DNA of 59,327 nt from an uncultured Lachnospiraceae bacterium (GCA_902762905.1 CACWQE010000012.1:8440-67766), one strand, 5' to 3'. Counted from the stretch's first letter, positions 9,295 through 20,056 are shown. The notes: generated by a model not told the origin, from the sequence alone. Numbers and translations are program-made.

Positions 9295-10094
9295 TATTTC
9301 ATAAACTCCTGATATTCTTCCAATACTTCCTCGGTCGGACCAAGTTTCTTGATCTCGCCATCATGCATCCACATCACACGGTCACACAAAGAACTAAGTG
9401 TTGATATATTATGTGATACGATCACAACCGTACGATCTTTCTTAGAGATCAATTCTTTCATCTTACGATAACTCTTCTTCTTGAACTTCTGATCTCCTAC
9501 ACTTAATACCTCATCGATCAACATAACCTCTGTCTCTAAGATAGCAGTGATTGAAAAGGCAAGCTTCGAATACATACCACTCGAATAAGTTCGTACCGGC
9601 ATATCAATGAATCTGCCAAGATCTGCAAATGCAATAATATCATCCATCTTCGCACGGATCTCTTCTTCTGAAAATCCTAATAACATTCCAGACAACAGGA
9701 TATTCTCCCGTCCTGTAATCTCCTTCTGGAATCCAACACCAATTGCCAGTAAAGACACCGTATGCCCTTTCAGATCGATCGAACCACTATCCGGGCTGAA
9801 GATTCCTGCAATCGCACGAAGCATCGTGGACTTACCACTACCATTCTTACCGATAATTCCAAGAATCTCTCCCTCCGGCACCGTAAAGGATACATTCTTC
9901 ACTGCATGAAACTCTTCCACCTGAACCTTCTTCAGACGAAGCAGACTCTTCTTGATCGAATACGCCTTAATATTCTTATAATTGATACAAAGATCTTTGA
10001 CTTCAATTGCAATATTGTCTTCATTCACATCTTTCACAATGCGTTCTCCGTCGATCTCATCATTTAATTCTTCCTTCAATACATCGTCTTTCAT
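9294..10094 (-). CDS. tagH: Teichoic-acid/polysaccharide ABC exporter, ATP-binding subunit
   Basis: A 266-aa ABC ATPase powering export of an undecaprenyl-linked polymer across the membrane. Walker A is GIIGKNGSGKST, the signature region is RTYSSGMYSKLAFS and Walker B is VMLIDEVLSVGD. The sequence belongs to the polysaccharide/polyol-phosphate subgroup (TagH/KpsT/RfbE-like), in which the signature is SSGM rather than LSGG. It overlaps tagG by one base (TAATG). It lacks the long C-terminal extension of Bacillus TagH. Confidence 0.9.
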   Translation of the reverse strand: MKDDVLKEELNDEIDGERIVKDVNEDNIAIEVKDLCINYKNIKAYSIKKSLLRLKKVQVEEFHAVKNVSFTVPEGEILGIIGKNGSGKSTMLRAIAGIFSPDSGSIDLKGHTVSLLAIGVGFQKEITGRENILLSGMLLGFSEEEIRAKMDDIIAFADLGRFIDMPVRTYSSGMYSKLAFSITAILETEVMLIDEVLSVGDQKFKKKSYRKMKELISKKDRTVVIVSHNISTLSSLCDRVMWMHDGEIKKLGPTEEVLEEYQEFMK

Positions 10095-10879
10095 TATATC
10101 ACCTTTACATAACTATTCTCATTCTTGTAAATCTGTCTTACACCAAGTGCACTTAAGATCAGACCGATCACTGCCCAGACCGCCATACCTGTCCAACATG
10201 GTGCCGTCTGATATAGCAGTACCTTACGCATATCATGAATCAACAGTGCAATCGGATTGCAATAGATCATAATATCCCGTGCCCATGCAACATGTATTCT
10301 CTTCTCAATGTTATACATAATACCCGTCATATAGAATAACAGCTTAAAAGCAATGTTGATCACGTTGTTAAGGTCTTCAATAAATACACCAAAATGTAAT
10401 AAATGCACACTAAAGCCAAACGTAAATATGATCAACACGATCATGATCGGAATAAATGCTAATACATACCAGGAAAGTTGTACCCGGTAGCATGCCATCA
10501 TCAACACAACGATAAACCATGAGATCATCATCTTAAATCCATTGATCATCATGTTGGAAATAAGCAATATGTACTTCGGAATATAGACCTTAGCGACAAT
10601 CGGCTTATTACGCTTGATCATATTCACACTCTGTACCACATTCTTATTGAAGAAGTTCCACATCGTTAATCCAATAAACAAAAAGATTACAAAGTATTGT
10701 TCTTTTCCATTGAATACCACACCAAATATCAAGTAATATGTCAACATAGAAAATAACGGATCCAAAATCCACCAGATCCAATTCAGATAGGAATTCGCTA
10801 CCTCTGTCTTCAATGCCGACTTTGCAGCCCGTACCATATAGTTGTAATACTTTACAACATCATTTAAAAATCGTTTCAT
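10094..10879 (-). CDS. tagG: Teichoic-acid/polysaccharide ABC exporter, permease
   Basis: A 261-aa ABC-2 type permease with six predicted membrane segments and the cytoplasmic N-terminal amphipathic start typical of TagG/Wzm proteins. ALKTEVANSYLNWIWWILDP near residues 20-40 resembles the conserved 'YKNSYLGWLWWLLNP' region. It forms the exporter with the overlapping tagH. About 60 bp separate it from the upstream GT-C gene. Confidence 0.88.
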   Translation of the reverse strand: MKRFLNDVVKYYNYMVRAAKSALKTEVANSYLNWIWWILDPLFSMLTYYLIFGVVFNGKEQYFVIFLFIGLTMWNFFNKNVVQSVNMIKRNKPIVAKVYIPKYILLISNMMINGFKMMISWFIVVLMMACYRVQLSWYVLAFIPIMIVLIIFTFGFSVHLLHFGVFIEDLNNVINIAFKLLFYMTGIMYNIEKRIHVAWARDIMIYCNPIALLIHDMRKVLLYQTAPCWTGMAVWAVIGLILSALGVRQIYKNENSYVKVI

Positions 10880-10942
10880 CGTATTGCCTCCTGATGTATT
10901 CGACTTATTCTATCACAGAATATTCATATTCACAAGTTATGT

Positions 10943-12931
10943 TTATCTGCCGTATGAAAACGCTGCTTTCTGATAGTCAAATACCAACTTCATGTCCTTG
11001 CTGAACCATAACACCCTCTTATCCAGTGTCCGCTGTGCATAATCGGCTGGAACCGGCTGCACCGTAATTCCTTTTTCCTCCAGTGTCTTCTTTAACTGTT
11101 CTCCCTTTACCAGAACAACCGTTGCCCCATCTTCGATATCATAATCCGGTAACAGATAACAGTCCTCACCATTCCATCCATCATTCAAGGTATAGCGTTT
11201 GGCAACAATAAACATATTCTCTACTTCCTCTGCCTGCATAGAACGATTCACATGTACGGTAAAATGTGGCATTGCCATCTGGAACATTCTCTTTCTCGTA
11301 ATAGAAGGATCTACATACACTTCTCCATATTCTTCCGAAATGTCCGTATCTTCTTCTAACTGATACATAGCAGTGATTGCAGGCCCTACCGTCACCATCG
11401 GACGAATATCTGTAGAAAGACGCAATTTTTTATAATTCACTGTCAGACTGACTAAGAAACAAGCCGCCAGCATCACTAATATAATCTTTGTATATTTTAT
11501 TTTGAACCAATTCAGCAGGAAACATACCAATAAGATAACAAATGCGAATATCGCTGCTAATATAAGTGCCCTCGATACTCCCTCAAACCGGTTTGCATCA
11601 TTTCCATAACGTACGGTATCAAAGAATAATGCCGCATCGATCGTATTTCTCCAGGAATATTCGACTCCATTCACATAACCACCAAGCCATGTCCGGCAAT
11701 AAACGATCAGTCCACCACCCAACAATAACGTAACCAGTTTGGTCTTCCAACGGAAACAATCGGTTCGGAAGAACAGATAATATAATCCAACAAAGATCAG
11801 GATCGAATAGGTTGGGGCAATATAACGGCTATACAGGAAACGGTCTGCCCGGCTGATATCCTGTCCTGTCACAAACTTATAATTCGAACCAAAGGAGAAC
11901 AATACACCTACTGCAACCGTTCCTGCATAACTTAAGAAGACATACAGACTGATCATCGCTTCCTTTGATGTGATCTGATGCTTCTTTGCTATGAAGAATA
12001 TCACGATCATAAAGGAAAATACAAGGCCAAGCACTGCCAGACCAAATGTTCCCAGAAATGTTCCAAACAGCCAGCCTGTTATGTTATGTACTACCGTACG
12101 GATTCCATCCACCGTCAACAGATTCTGGTACTTGTCGTAGTTCATATTCTCTACCGTATTCTTCTTTGCCCCGCTTCCCCAGATACTTGACTTGAAATAA
12201 CGGGTTAATTTCTTGTCCACAAAAAGCCATATCACTACATTCACTGCATATACAGAAAACCAGATCCGCTTCTCTTTCACAAAGAATCTCCACACTACAA
12301 CAACCATGCCGATCGCAATGACAAACACAATTCCTCTTGCGTGGCACATATACATATATACACTGACAAATCCAACCAGCCCGGAATACAGGATCTGTTT
12401 ATTACGTTCTGTCTGGTCTGCTGCCTGTAACAATACATATAACGTGATCCATGCAAAAGCGATCAGCATCACATCTGCTCTGGCAAATAAGGAATAGAGA
12501 ATCGTTGCCGGCACAAAAGTCAATATTATCGATAACAATGCACATTTCAGCTTATCCTGCTGTCCTAAATGTTTCCGGCAGACCTTATATGCAATTGTCG
12601 GAATCCACGCCACAAAAGCCCCATTCACGATCATCATTAACTTATAGATCAGATATGGGTTATCCACCAACTTGAATATCCATGCATAAAATGGTGCCTG
12701 TCCATACTTATAAAAATATCCCCCGGTATTGGTCACCCAGTCACCCCAGTTATATCCGGCCAAAAATGCTGCATTTGCTACAGTTCCGGTCTCATCTAAG
12801 ATATAAGAAATGCTTAGCACACTCCCCATAACCGTCATCATCAAAAAACAAAATAGATATAATAATATACAGATCTGACGATCACTCAACCGCTCAAACC
12901 ATCTATCCTTCCTGATATCTGTTGTCTCCAT
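10943..12931 (-). CDS. Multi-pass GT-C-like membrane glycosyltransferase
   Basis: 662 aa with roughly a dozen hydrophobic segments and a soluble C-terminal ~130-residue tail. The first extracytoplasmic loop holds SYILDETGTV, whose acidic pair is placed like the catalytic acid of GT-C enzymes using polyprenyl-phosphate sugars. It overlaps the upstream CDP-alditol transferase stop by one base (TAATG), so it belongs to the polymer operon. It may decorate the polymer with a sugar outside the membrane. No close named family is recognised and the substrate is unknown. Confidence 0.6.
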   Translation of the reverse strand: METTDIRKDRWFERLSDRQICILLYLFCFLMMTVMGSVLSISYILDETGTVANAAFLAGYNWGDWVTNTGGYFYKYGQAPFYAWIFKLVDNPYLIYKLMMIVNGAFVAWIPTIAYKVCRKHLGQQDKLKCALLSIILTFVPATILYSLFARADVMLIAFAWITLYVLLQAADQTERNKQILYSGLVGFVSVYMYMCHARGIVFVIAIGMVVVVWRFFVKEKRIWFSVYAVNVVIWLFVDKKLTRYFKSSIWGSGAKKNTVENMNYDKYQNLLTVDGIRTVVHNITGWLFGTFLGTFGLAVLGLVFSFMIVIFFIAKKHQITSKEAMISLYVFLSYAGTVAVGVLFSFGSNYKFVTGQDISRADRFLYSRYIAPTYSILIFVGLYYLFFRTDCFRWKTKLVTLLLGGGLIVYCRTWLGGYVNGVEYSWRNTIDAALFFDTVRYGNDANRFEGVSRALILAAIFAFVILLVCFLLNWFKIKYTKIILVMLAACFLVSLTVNYKKLRLSTDIRPMVTVGPAITAMYQLEEDTDISEEYGEVYVDPSITRKRMFQMAMPHFTVHVNRSMQAEEVENMFIVAKRYTLNDGWNGEDCYLLPDYDIEDGATVVLVKGEQLKKTLEEKGITVQPVPADYAQRTLDKRVLWFSKDMKLVFDYQKAAFSYGR

Positions 12932-14703
12932 TACTTCCCTTCCTCTAACAAATTCATAATAAAATCAGCCACACGTTCGGATGATTTACCATCTAACTGA
13001 TCAAAGAACCGGTGCTTAAATGTCTCCACTTTCTCCTGTTCGTAATCTTCCTGCCCGATGGATTCCACGATCTGATCTACATTTCGCACAATCTTACCCG
13101 GCACAAAATTCTTGAACGGATAATAGAAGTCACGGTTCACTACATAATCCTCTAAATCAAATGCATAGAACAGCATTGGAATATTCAACAGCGAAGCCTC
13201 AAATATAACAGAAGAATAATCTGTGATCAACAGATCGGTAATAAATAACAGATCATTGATCTCCGATTCCATTGACAGATCCAGCACACGATCTTTGACC
13301 GATGCATCCACCGGATGTTTCATCTCCACAAACGGATGATGCTTGATAATGATCATATATTCTTCTCCAAGCTTTGACAACACATCTTTTACATTGAACT
13401 TATCAAACGGAAAATGTGCCGTTCCCGCTCCATTCCCCCGGAATGTTGGTGCAAACAGGATCACTTTCTTATCCTTCAACTGTGGATACTGCTCATAAAG
13501 CTTTGCCCGGATCTCACTCTTATAGGATTCCTTAAAGAAATCATCTGTTCTTGGAACTCCCAATGCTTTCACATTCTTCACATCAATACCGAATCCTTCG
13601 GCATAGAAACGGCGGATCTCATCGGAACTTACAATTGCATAATTATAATACCGGTGATTCGTACTTGTCTGGTTCGGCCCACCATCCTTACCCACTCTGG
13701 TAAATCCAAATGTCTTAAATGCTCCGCAGGCATGCCATAACTGAATCAGTATACGATGATCCATCGCCCATACCTCATTGAGAATTGGCGTAAAGTCATC
13801 TACTACTACCACCTTACTACGTGCGATCTGGTATGCCAGTTTCCAATAATTGCGGTAGGTCATATATTTACGCTTGCCCGGCACCAGCCAGAATAACACC
13901 TTTGCATTCTTTTCCTGTAAGATCTCATTGACATAAGCAATATTGCCAGTCAGATCTTCTCTTCTAGACGATACAAACAGAATATATTCCTGTTTAAAAA
14001 ATACCGACATCACAGATGCTGCAACATTTAAAAAGGTTCTCTTCAAAGTGACACGGTTCATCGTCAGACGAATGAAAGAGGAATATCTCCATTTGGCAAA
14101 CAACAGAATTCTCTTTAACTGACTGCCGCCATACGTATTCTCCATGAATCTACGCTTCTTACCTAACCCATATACATAGATTCCATCTAATAGAAATAGC
14201 GGGATCAGTAATGTTCCTACAACGAATTCAATCGCACGATAACAGAAGGTAAGAAGTGCCAGCAGCGGATTATTCTTCGGCACCTTCACCGGTTTCTTTC
14301 TTCGGATATGGATCACTCCCTGCTCTAATGTACAGGCATATTCATTCTCGTCTTTCACCTGATTGAAATCTTTGCCTTCCACATACACATCCTGATAACC
14401 ATGTCCATCATATGCCTGCACGGTTACCGTAAACGCATTCAGATTACTCCGGAAGAATACAGCATCTAACTCATAATCAAATATGGCATATCCAATATAA
14501 TTGCCATTCTCATCAAAACTCGTATCTGTCACAGAAAGCGGCAGAATCCGTGTCTCCTTATCATTTGCAAACTTTACCGCTAACTTAATCTCAACAGACT
14601 CTGGATTGCCTGACATATCGCGCACTAAAACACCAATTGTCATAACATCCCGCCGGATCGCTAATTTGTCCACTAATACTTCTGTCTGTGCATTTAACTT
14701 CAT
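12931..14703 (-). CDS. CDP-alditol polymerase, long TagF/TarL-like
   Basis: 590 aa. The N-terminal ~145 residues form a beta-rich domain, followed by a hydrophobic stretch (146-178) that may attach it to the membrane. The C-terminal catalytic half is of the CDP-glycerol glycerophosphotransferase family: WHACG at 323-327 and LITDYSSVIFEASLLNIPM near 490-510. Bacillus/Staphylococcus polymerases have a similar two-part length, so this is the best candidate for the chain polymerase of the locus. It is coupled to the downstream GT-C gene by TAATG. Confidence 0.85.
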   Translation of the reverse strand: MKLNAQTEVLVDKLAIRRDVMTIGVLVRDMSGNPESVEIKLAVKFANDKETRILPLSVTDTSFDENGNYIGYAIFDYELDAVFFRSNLNAFTVTVQAYDGHGYQDVYVEGKDFNQVKDENEYACTLEQGVIHIRRKKPVKVPKNNPLLALLTFCYRAIEFVVGTLLIPLFLLDGIYVYGLGKKRRFMENTYGGSQLKRILLFAKWRYSSFIRLTMNRVTLKRTFLNVAASVMSVFFKQEYILFVSSRREDLTGNIAYVNEILQEKNAKVLFWLVPGKRKYMTYRNYWKLAYQIARSKVVVVDDFTPILNEVWAMDHRILIQLWHACGAFKTFGFTRVGKDGGPNQTSTNHRYYNYAIVSSDEIRRFYAEGFGIDVKNVKALGVPRTDDFFKESYKSEIRAKLYEQYPQLKDKKVILFAPTFRGNGAGTAHFPFDKFNVKDVLSKLGEEYMIIIKHHPFVEMKHPVDASVKDRVLDLSMESEINDLLFITDLLITDYSSVIFEASLLNIPMLFYAFDLEDYVVNRDFYYPFKNFVPGKIVRNVDQIVESIGQEDYEQEKVETFKHRFFDQLDGKSSERVADFIMNLLEEGK

Positions 14704-14731
14704 CTTGTCACCTCACATACTCCCTGTCATT

Positions 14732-15943
14732 CTAATTCTTTGGCGGTCTGATCTTATCCCGTATACTATGATACTGGTCAATCCATTTGACCATCTTCTT
14801 ATACCAGTTCTTACGTTTGATCTCGTTCAATTCCTTTTCTTTCTCTTTCAGACCTGCAATGACCGTATCCTTTTTCGCAACCATCTCTTTGTACCGGACA
14901 TTCTTTCTCGCAATTACATCCCGGTACTCCCGGTTCTTCATAACCAGGAACTGATCATACGGCATCGACAGGAAACTCCGCAGATTCTGATATTCCAACG
15001 GATTAAAATAGTGTTCTTCCCCTTCTCCGGCCAATCCTAACTGCTCTAAACCACCACCAGACAGCACATCATATAATTCCTTATATGCCTGTGCAGAACG
15101 CTGGATATTCAGACTATAGATCATCAGATTAATTACCTTGTTATCAAATGCCTGCTTTACCTTTGCATCTTCAATCAATCCTCGTTCCGTCAAAGCTTCC
15201 TTTGTAGCCACCATCGCCTGATACGCACAAAGCGGAGTCTTGGAAAACTCTGTCGTCAGATTTCCTTTCTGATTGATCCGGTAATGTACCAATACTTCCC
15301 GTACCGCCACTATCTTATCTGCAAGCAGCAATGCAAGAATAGACATATACTGATCATTTGCTCTTTCTATATCCTGAAATTGCAGATTGTTCTCCTTCAA
15401 AAAAGATGCCCGAAACAGCTTATTCCACGGAACACTTGTTGTAAAATAAAGAATGTGTTCCCCTAATTCTAACTTGGAAAAAATAGTCTTATCCTCTGGC
15501 AGATATTCACTGCGCATATACTGTGGCTTTGGCAAATACTCCCCGTTCTGGGTATCATACTGATCCGCATCACATACAACCATGTCCGCTGTGCATTCCG
15601 CCAATGCCCCATACATCTTCTCGAGCATTTCCGGCTCAAACAGATCATCCCCATCTAAGAACATCAATGCCTGTCCGTTCGCTGCCACCATTCCCCGGTT
15701 TCTGGCAACCCCGGCATTTGCTTTTTCCTGATATATATACCGAAGCCGGCTATCTTCTTCCTGTAACCGCTTCACAATTGCCGCCGTATCATCTGTGGAT
15801 CCATCATCTACCACTATAATCTCAATCTTACGAAGCGTCTGTTTCATCACACAACGTAAGGTCTCTTCTAAATAATCCGCACCATTATGCACCGGTATAA
15901 TAACGGATACATCATTTGTTATACTATCTGTTGTCTGTTCCAT
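14732..15943 (-). CDS. Family 2 glycosyltransferase
   Basis: 403 aa GT-A fold enzyme: VSVIIPVHNGADYLEETL at the N-terminus, VVDDGSTDDTA for the nucleotide-sugar site, and FLDGDDLFEP as the DxD metal motif. The C-terminal ~60 residues are Lys/Glu-rich and probably coiled coil. It overlaps the 3' end of the upstream CDP-alditol transferase by 20 bp. It probably adds a sugar to the growing lipid-linked repeat or linkage unit in the cytoplasm. Confidence 0.85.
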   Translation of the reverse strand: MEQTTDSITNDVSVIIPVHNGADYLEETLRCVMKQTLRKIEIIVVDDGSTDDTAAIVKRLQEEDSRLRYIYQEKANAGVARNRGMVAANGQALMFLDGDDLFEPEMLEKMYGALAECTADMVVCDADQYDTQNGEYLPKPQYMRSEYLPEDKTIFSKLELGEHILYFTTSVPWNKLFRASFLKENNLQFQDIERANDQYMSILALLLADKIVAVREVLVHYRINQKGNLTTEFSKTPLCAYQAMVATKEALTERGLIEDAKVKQAFDNKVINLMIYSLNIQRSAQAYKELYDVLSGGGLEQLGLAGEGEEHYFNPLEYQNLRSFLSMPYDQFLVMKNREYRDVIARKNVRYKEMVAKKDTVIAGLKEKEKELNEIKRKNWYKKMVKWIDQYHSIRDKIRPPKN

Positions 15944-17114
15944 GTATTACCTCCCTGATCCGATTGCAGATTGTTTCCGCTGCATGACCAGTCTCATAAC
16001 TGCCTAACTGTTCATAATGTCTATTGATCTGTTCTACATAATCAGAATAATCCTCTGTTCCCTGCATCAAGGTTAGGATCTTTTCTGCTACCTGACTTTC
16101 TGTGACTGCCTGTGGAAATGGCCATTCCTCCAATCCCACATAAAATCCCGTCTGTTCCATATATTCCTCTTTATCCGGTACATACAGGATGCATGGCCGA
16201 TATAAGAATCCATAATCCCACACACTTGACGAATAATCCGTAATCAACACATCTGCTGCTGCAAGCAGTTCCTGCATATCTGGATAATCCATCACATCTA
16301 TCATCCTCTGCCCGGTCACCTGCACATTCATATCCGCAGTCTGATAGCGATGATACCGGTTAAAAAACACCCATTGTTCTCCTGTGGCTTCTAACCGCTG
16401 TAACAGTGCATCACAGGAAAGATGTACCGGAATCTTGCCGTACCGGTATGTCGGTGCATACAACACAATCCTCGCATCCAGCGGAATCTGATACTTTGTA
16501 CGAACTTTCACATTCGCATCTTCCGTCTTGTGACATACCAAAAAATCATTTCGCGGAGTTCCGCATTGTAACACATCACCCCGATATTGATATGTCTTTC
16601 GTATCATTTGCTCTTCCTGTATCCGGCAACTTGCCACAAACAACCTCATATTATCTGCACAAAATGCCGTCATTCTCCTTGCCGACCAATCTGCCTTGTC
16701 TGTCTCCATTGCCACCTTCTTATATGCTCCACCACCATGCCATGTATTGATGACATATTGTGCTTTCCGAAAAGGAAACCACGGGACATAGGAACCATTT
16801 GTTACAACCACCTTAGAAGTCAATAACATAGGAATAGAAGAAAGCGTAAAATGTTGCACCACTTTGACACCCTCTTCTTTCAAGAAATCGTACTGTGCCG
16901 GATCTTTCACCGCCCACACATATTCATATTGTCCTTCATCCTGCTTACGCATATATTCATATATATACTTGGGATTACACGAATAATCATATCCATTCCC
17001 TCCCGTCAGCCCGGTAAAGAGAATCCGGTTGTTATGGATTGGTAACAACCGGATTGGAAATGTGATTACTCGCACCAGTTCTGAAAATATAACTTTAAAT
17101 GCCGTCCGGCTCAT
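15924..17114 (-). CDS. CDP-glycerol glycerophosphotransferase family protein, TagB-like
   Basis: 396 aa. The signature varies as NTWHGGGAYKKVAME (WHGGG at 125-129), the form often seen in primases that add the first glycerol phosphate. The C-terminal part has ADVLITDYSSSVWDYGFLYRP. The N-terminus is hydrophobic and basic, fitting membrane association. It lies 4 bp after the sugar-phosphate transferase gene. Acting early after chain initiation is inferred from gene order. Confidence 0.82.
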   Translation of the reverse strand: MSRTAFKVIFSELVRVITFPIRLLPIHNNRILFTGLTGGNGYDYSCNPKYIYEYMRKQDEGQYEYVWAVKDPAQYDFLKEEGVKVVQHFTLSSIPMLLTSKVVVTNGSYVPWFPFRKAQYVINTWHGGGAYKKVAMETDKADWSARRMTAFCADNMRLFVASCRIQEEQMIRKTYQYRGDVLQCGTPRNDFLVCHKTEDANVKVRTKYQIPLDARIVLYAPTYRYGKIPVHLSCDALLQRLEATGEQWVFFNRYHRYQTADMNVQVTGQRMIDVMDYPDMQELLAAADVLITDYSSSVWDYGFLYRPCILYVPDKEEYMEQTGFYVGLEEWPFPQAVTESQVAEKILTLMQGTEDYSDYVEQINRHYEQLGSYETGHAAETICNRIREVIHGTDNR

Positions 17115-17118
17115 CTCA

Positions 17119-18486
17119 TTACTCCTTCTTCTCTTTCACCGCCGTTACCTGATTCGCATCAATTCCCTCGGTATTCTCTTTCTGGAAAAGAATCTTAAAT
17201 GTAAGGAACATCAGCTTGATATCTAACCAGAAGGAATAATTCTCTATATAAGTAAGATCTAACTTCAACTTATCATATGGAGTCGTATTATATTTGCCAT
17301 ATACCTGTGCATAACCGGTCAGTCCTGCTTTCACTTTCAATCGGAAATCAAACTCCGGTATAATCTCTTTGTATTGTGCTGCAATCTCTGGTCGTTCCGG
17401 TCTCGGTCCAACCAAAGACATATCACCCTTTATAATATTGATCAACTGTGGAAATTCATCAAAATGTAACGCACGCAGAACCCGTCCAACCGGAGTGATA
17501 CGGTCATCATTCTTCTTGGCAAGCTGTGCCCCACCTTTCTCTGAATCCATACACATACTTCTAAACTTATAGATATTAAATATCTTACCATTCACTGTCA
17601 GTCTTGGCTGTTTGTAAAGCACCGGACCACCATCATATACCTTAATCAAAAATGCAATGATCAGGAACAGCGGCATCAAAAGCACGGATACCGGTATACA
17701 GATTACCAGATCCAACAACCGCTTAAACATAAGCTGGTCAGCCGATAATCCCTGATTTCTCGATAAATATAACGGTGTATCAAACAGATGGATATTGTCC
17801 GATCCCCTCAGTAAGATATCCGAAATCTTAGGCGTTACATATGTTCTGACACTCTCCGTAAAACAGCATTTCAGGATAATGTTTCTCTCATACGCCGGAA
17901 TATCATAGATTAATACCGCCTCATATTCTTTCACCATGTCACATACACTGTCCAAAGATTCCTCATTCAGATCCGCAATATCACAGATCTCATACTTGTC
18001 CTGTCTGGAACTCATCTTATCGATCATATCGTCCGGGTCACGGTCATAACAGACTAGCAACATCTGTCTTGGCGGATATAACGCCGCATAGATCAGCTTG
18101 CATATGAACACCCATAATAAGATAATTGCAATCTGCACAATTGTCATCTTGAAAATTGGTGCAGAACTTAAATATTTTCTACTGATCAGCACGACCTGGA
18201 TATAAGCCACAACATTGGCACATAGCAAAGACAATATCTGAGAATACAGAACATCCATCAATCGCAGATAACCAATCTTGAATCCCCCATATAAATGAGT
18301 CAGCAAAAACAGGATCAATGCATACACGCCGATCACCGCCCAGTCACCACGCCGCCAAAACGGAATCTCTAACTGTTTTACATACGAACCATACCATACA
18401 AAGGCAAAGATTACCGTATGTGCAGCTAATATTACAAATCCTTCCAAAAAATTGATTAATCGTTTAAATTGCTCTCTCTTTTTCAT
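17119..18486 (-). CDS. Polyprenyl-phosphate sugar-1-phosphate transferase (WbaP/CpsE-like)
   Basis: 455 aa. Four or five N-terminal membrane helices and a degenerate Rossmann-like middle are followed by the bacterial sugar transferase domain from about residue 268. There KRLLDLVICIPVS begins the re-entrant helix, KFRSMCMDSE gives the catalytic Asp-Glu pair, and DEFPQLINIIKGDMSLVGPRP is the family signature. It starts assembly by putting hexose-1-phosphate on undecaprenyl phosphate. Canonical wall teichoic acid uses TagO (GlcNAc-P transferase), so this locus may build a capsule-like phosphopolymer instead. Confidence 0.87.
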   Translation of the reverse strand: MKKREQFKRLINFLEGFVILAAHTVIFAFVWYGSYVKQLEIPFWRRGDWAVIGVYALILFLLTHLYGGFKIGYLRLMDVLYSQILSLLCANVVAYIQVVLISRKYLSSAPIFKMTIVQIAIILLWVFICKLIYAALYPPRQMLLVCYDRDPDDMIDKMSSRQDKYEICDIADLNEESLDSVCDMVKEYEAVLIYDIPAYERNIILKCCFTESVRTYVTPKISDILLRGSDNIHLFDTPLYLSRNQGLSADQLMFKRLLDLVICIPVSVLLMPLFLIIAFLIKVYDGGPVLYKQPRLTVNGKIFNIYKFRSMCMDSEKGGAQLAKKNDDRITPVGRVLRALHFDEFPQLINIIKGDMSLVGPRPERPEIAAQYKEIIPEFDFRLKVKAGLTGYAQVYGKYNTTPYDKLKLDLTYIENYSFWLDIKLMFLTFKILFQKENTEGIDANQVTAVKEKKE

Positions 18487-18533
18487 AATCCTGTATTCTC
18501 CATCTTCTGTCGCATCCTACTGTATGCTACAGA

Positions 18534-20042
18534 TCATTTCAACTGACCATTCCTTCGAAATGTATACTTACGTCCGTGTATGGTTATTGTCTTACCACGC
18601 ACCATCTCACCCTTGCTGTTGAAATAATATCTCTTTTTCTTAATTGTACAGAAACCTGTTACCCGAATTCCTTTGCTTCCTACATAATACTTCTTACCCT
18701 TGGTTGTGATCCATCGGTTCTTTGCAATCGTTCCATCACTGTTCCGATAGAAATACTTGCCATCCTCATTCTGGTACCAGCCCTTCTTAATATGACATAC
18801 GCCATCTGCATCAATTGTTACTCCCGGCTCATCCGTTGTCATCTGTAGCACGCCATCTTCTCCAAACAGATAACGATGCAGACCTACACGGACAATTCCC
18901 GTTTGCATCTGTCCGTTACCATTAAAATAGTACCGGTTATTATCAATTGTCTGCCAGCCTTCCAGCGCACCATTATTATCCAAATAATATGTGTCGCCAG
19001 CTATTGTAAACCAACCGTCCTGTTTCCGGTGTCCCTGATAATAATATTGCCAGCTGAATCCTTCCCTATACCAACCGTATTTCTCTGCCGTCGTTCTCGT
19101 CTGTATTAGCTGACTGTAATCCTTATACAAGAAATCAACATCTACTGTATTCTCAGAAATGCCCTGAATCTTCTGCATGGAAGTGGCCTGCCAGATAGCA
19201 TATGGATATTCTTCAATATCCGGTTCCTTGTTCGTATATCTGGCATACCAGAAATCATAATCCTCCAGTTCTTCCGAATCCAAATGGTCATTATACCAGC
19301 TTTGATTGCAATAATACATTGGATAATATCCTGCTGCTGCAATGGTATCCATATATGTCTTCGTCATAGAAGTACGCAGCTCATTCGTTGTCTTATTCAG
19401 AATATGTGCATCCTCTATATCATAGGCAACCGGAAAACTGATCGGGATTCCCTCTAACTGCCTGATCGTAAATTCTGCCTCTTCTAACGCATCTTCTTCA
19501 CTCGTCGCATACGAATAGAAATAGATACCGATCGGAATTCCAGCCTGACTTGCGCCTTCCACGTAGGACTGGAACCGGTTGTCTACTGTGCATTTTTTCG
19601 CTCCATAACGGCCTTTTCCATATCCGACCCGGATCATTACAAAATTCACACCAGACTGTTTCACCTGATTCCAATTCACTTTCCCCTGCCAGGTTGACAC
19701 ATCAATTCCCATTGTTACCACTTGATTACTCAACTTCGTAATCTGTGCACCAATTGGCTTACCTGATTGATAATTATTCCCTTTCTGATTAAAGAAATAG
19801 TAAGAAGAACCGATTCGGTTCCATCCAACCAGCTTCTTGCCATTCTCACCTACATAATATCTCTTACCACCCGAATGTACCCAGTCATCAGTCACTTTCT
19901 CGCCATCTTCATAATAATAGCCTTTGTGCCATCCATTCTTCTCTGCCTGAACTGTAACCGGAGCTGTCCCTAATGCACAGGCAAGCGCTAAAGCAGCTAA
20001 TCCAAGGATACTTCTTTGTCGGAACGTATTGCTCTTATTCAT
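18534..20042 (-). CDS. Secreted GH25 lysozyme with cell-wall-binding repeats
   Basis: 502 aa. A signal peptide ends near residue 33 (TVQA). Cell-wall/choline-binding-like repeats (GWxxxGxxYYY, about 37-95) precede the GH25 muramidase domain. That domain has GIDVSTWQGKVNW at 112-124 and catalytic DIED at 208-211. Six or so further repeats of the same type follow to the end (GWFTIAGDTYYLDNNG and others). It cleaves the glycan strand of peptidoglycan outside the cell. Its place between glmM and the initiating transferase suggests wall remodelling tied to polymer attachment, although binding ligand is unknown. Confidence 0.88.
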   Translation of the reverse strand: MNKSNTFRQRSILGLAALALACALGTAPVTVQAEKNGWHKGYYYEDGEKVTDDWVHSGGKRYYVGENGKKLVGWNRIGSSYYFFNQKGNNYQSGKPIGAQITKLSNQVVTMGIDVSTWQGKVNWNQVKQSGVNFVMIRVGYGKGRYGAKKCTVDNRFQSYVEGASQAGIPIGIYFYSYATSEEDALEEAEFTIRQLEGIPISFPVAYDIEDAHILNKTTNELRTSMTKTYMDTIAAAGYYPMYYCNQSWYNDHLDSEELEDYDFWYARYTNKEPDIEEYPYAIWQATSMQKIQGISENTVDVDFLYKDYSQLIQTRTTAEKYGWYREGFSWQYYYQGHRKQDGWFTIAGDTYYLDNNGALEGWQTIDNNRYYFNGNGQMQTGIVRVGLHRYLFGEDGVLQMTTDEPGVTIDADGVCHIKKGWYQNEDGKYFYRNSDGTIAKNRWITTKGKKYYVGSKGIRVTGFCTIKKKRYYFNSKGEMVRGKTITIHGRKYTFRRNGQLK

Positions 20043-20056
20043 GATTCTCTCCGCTC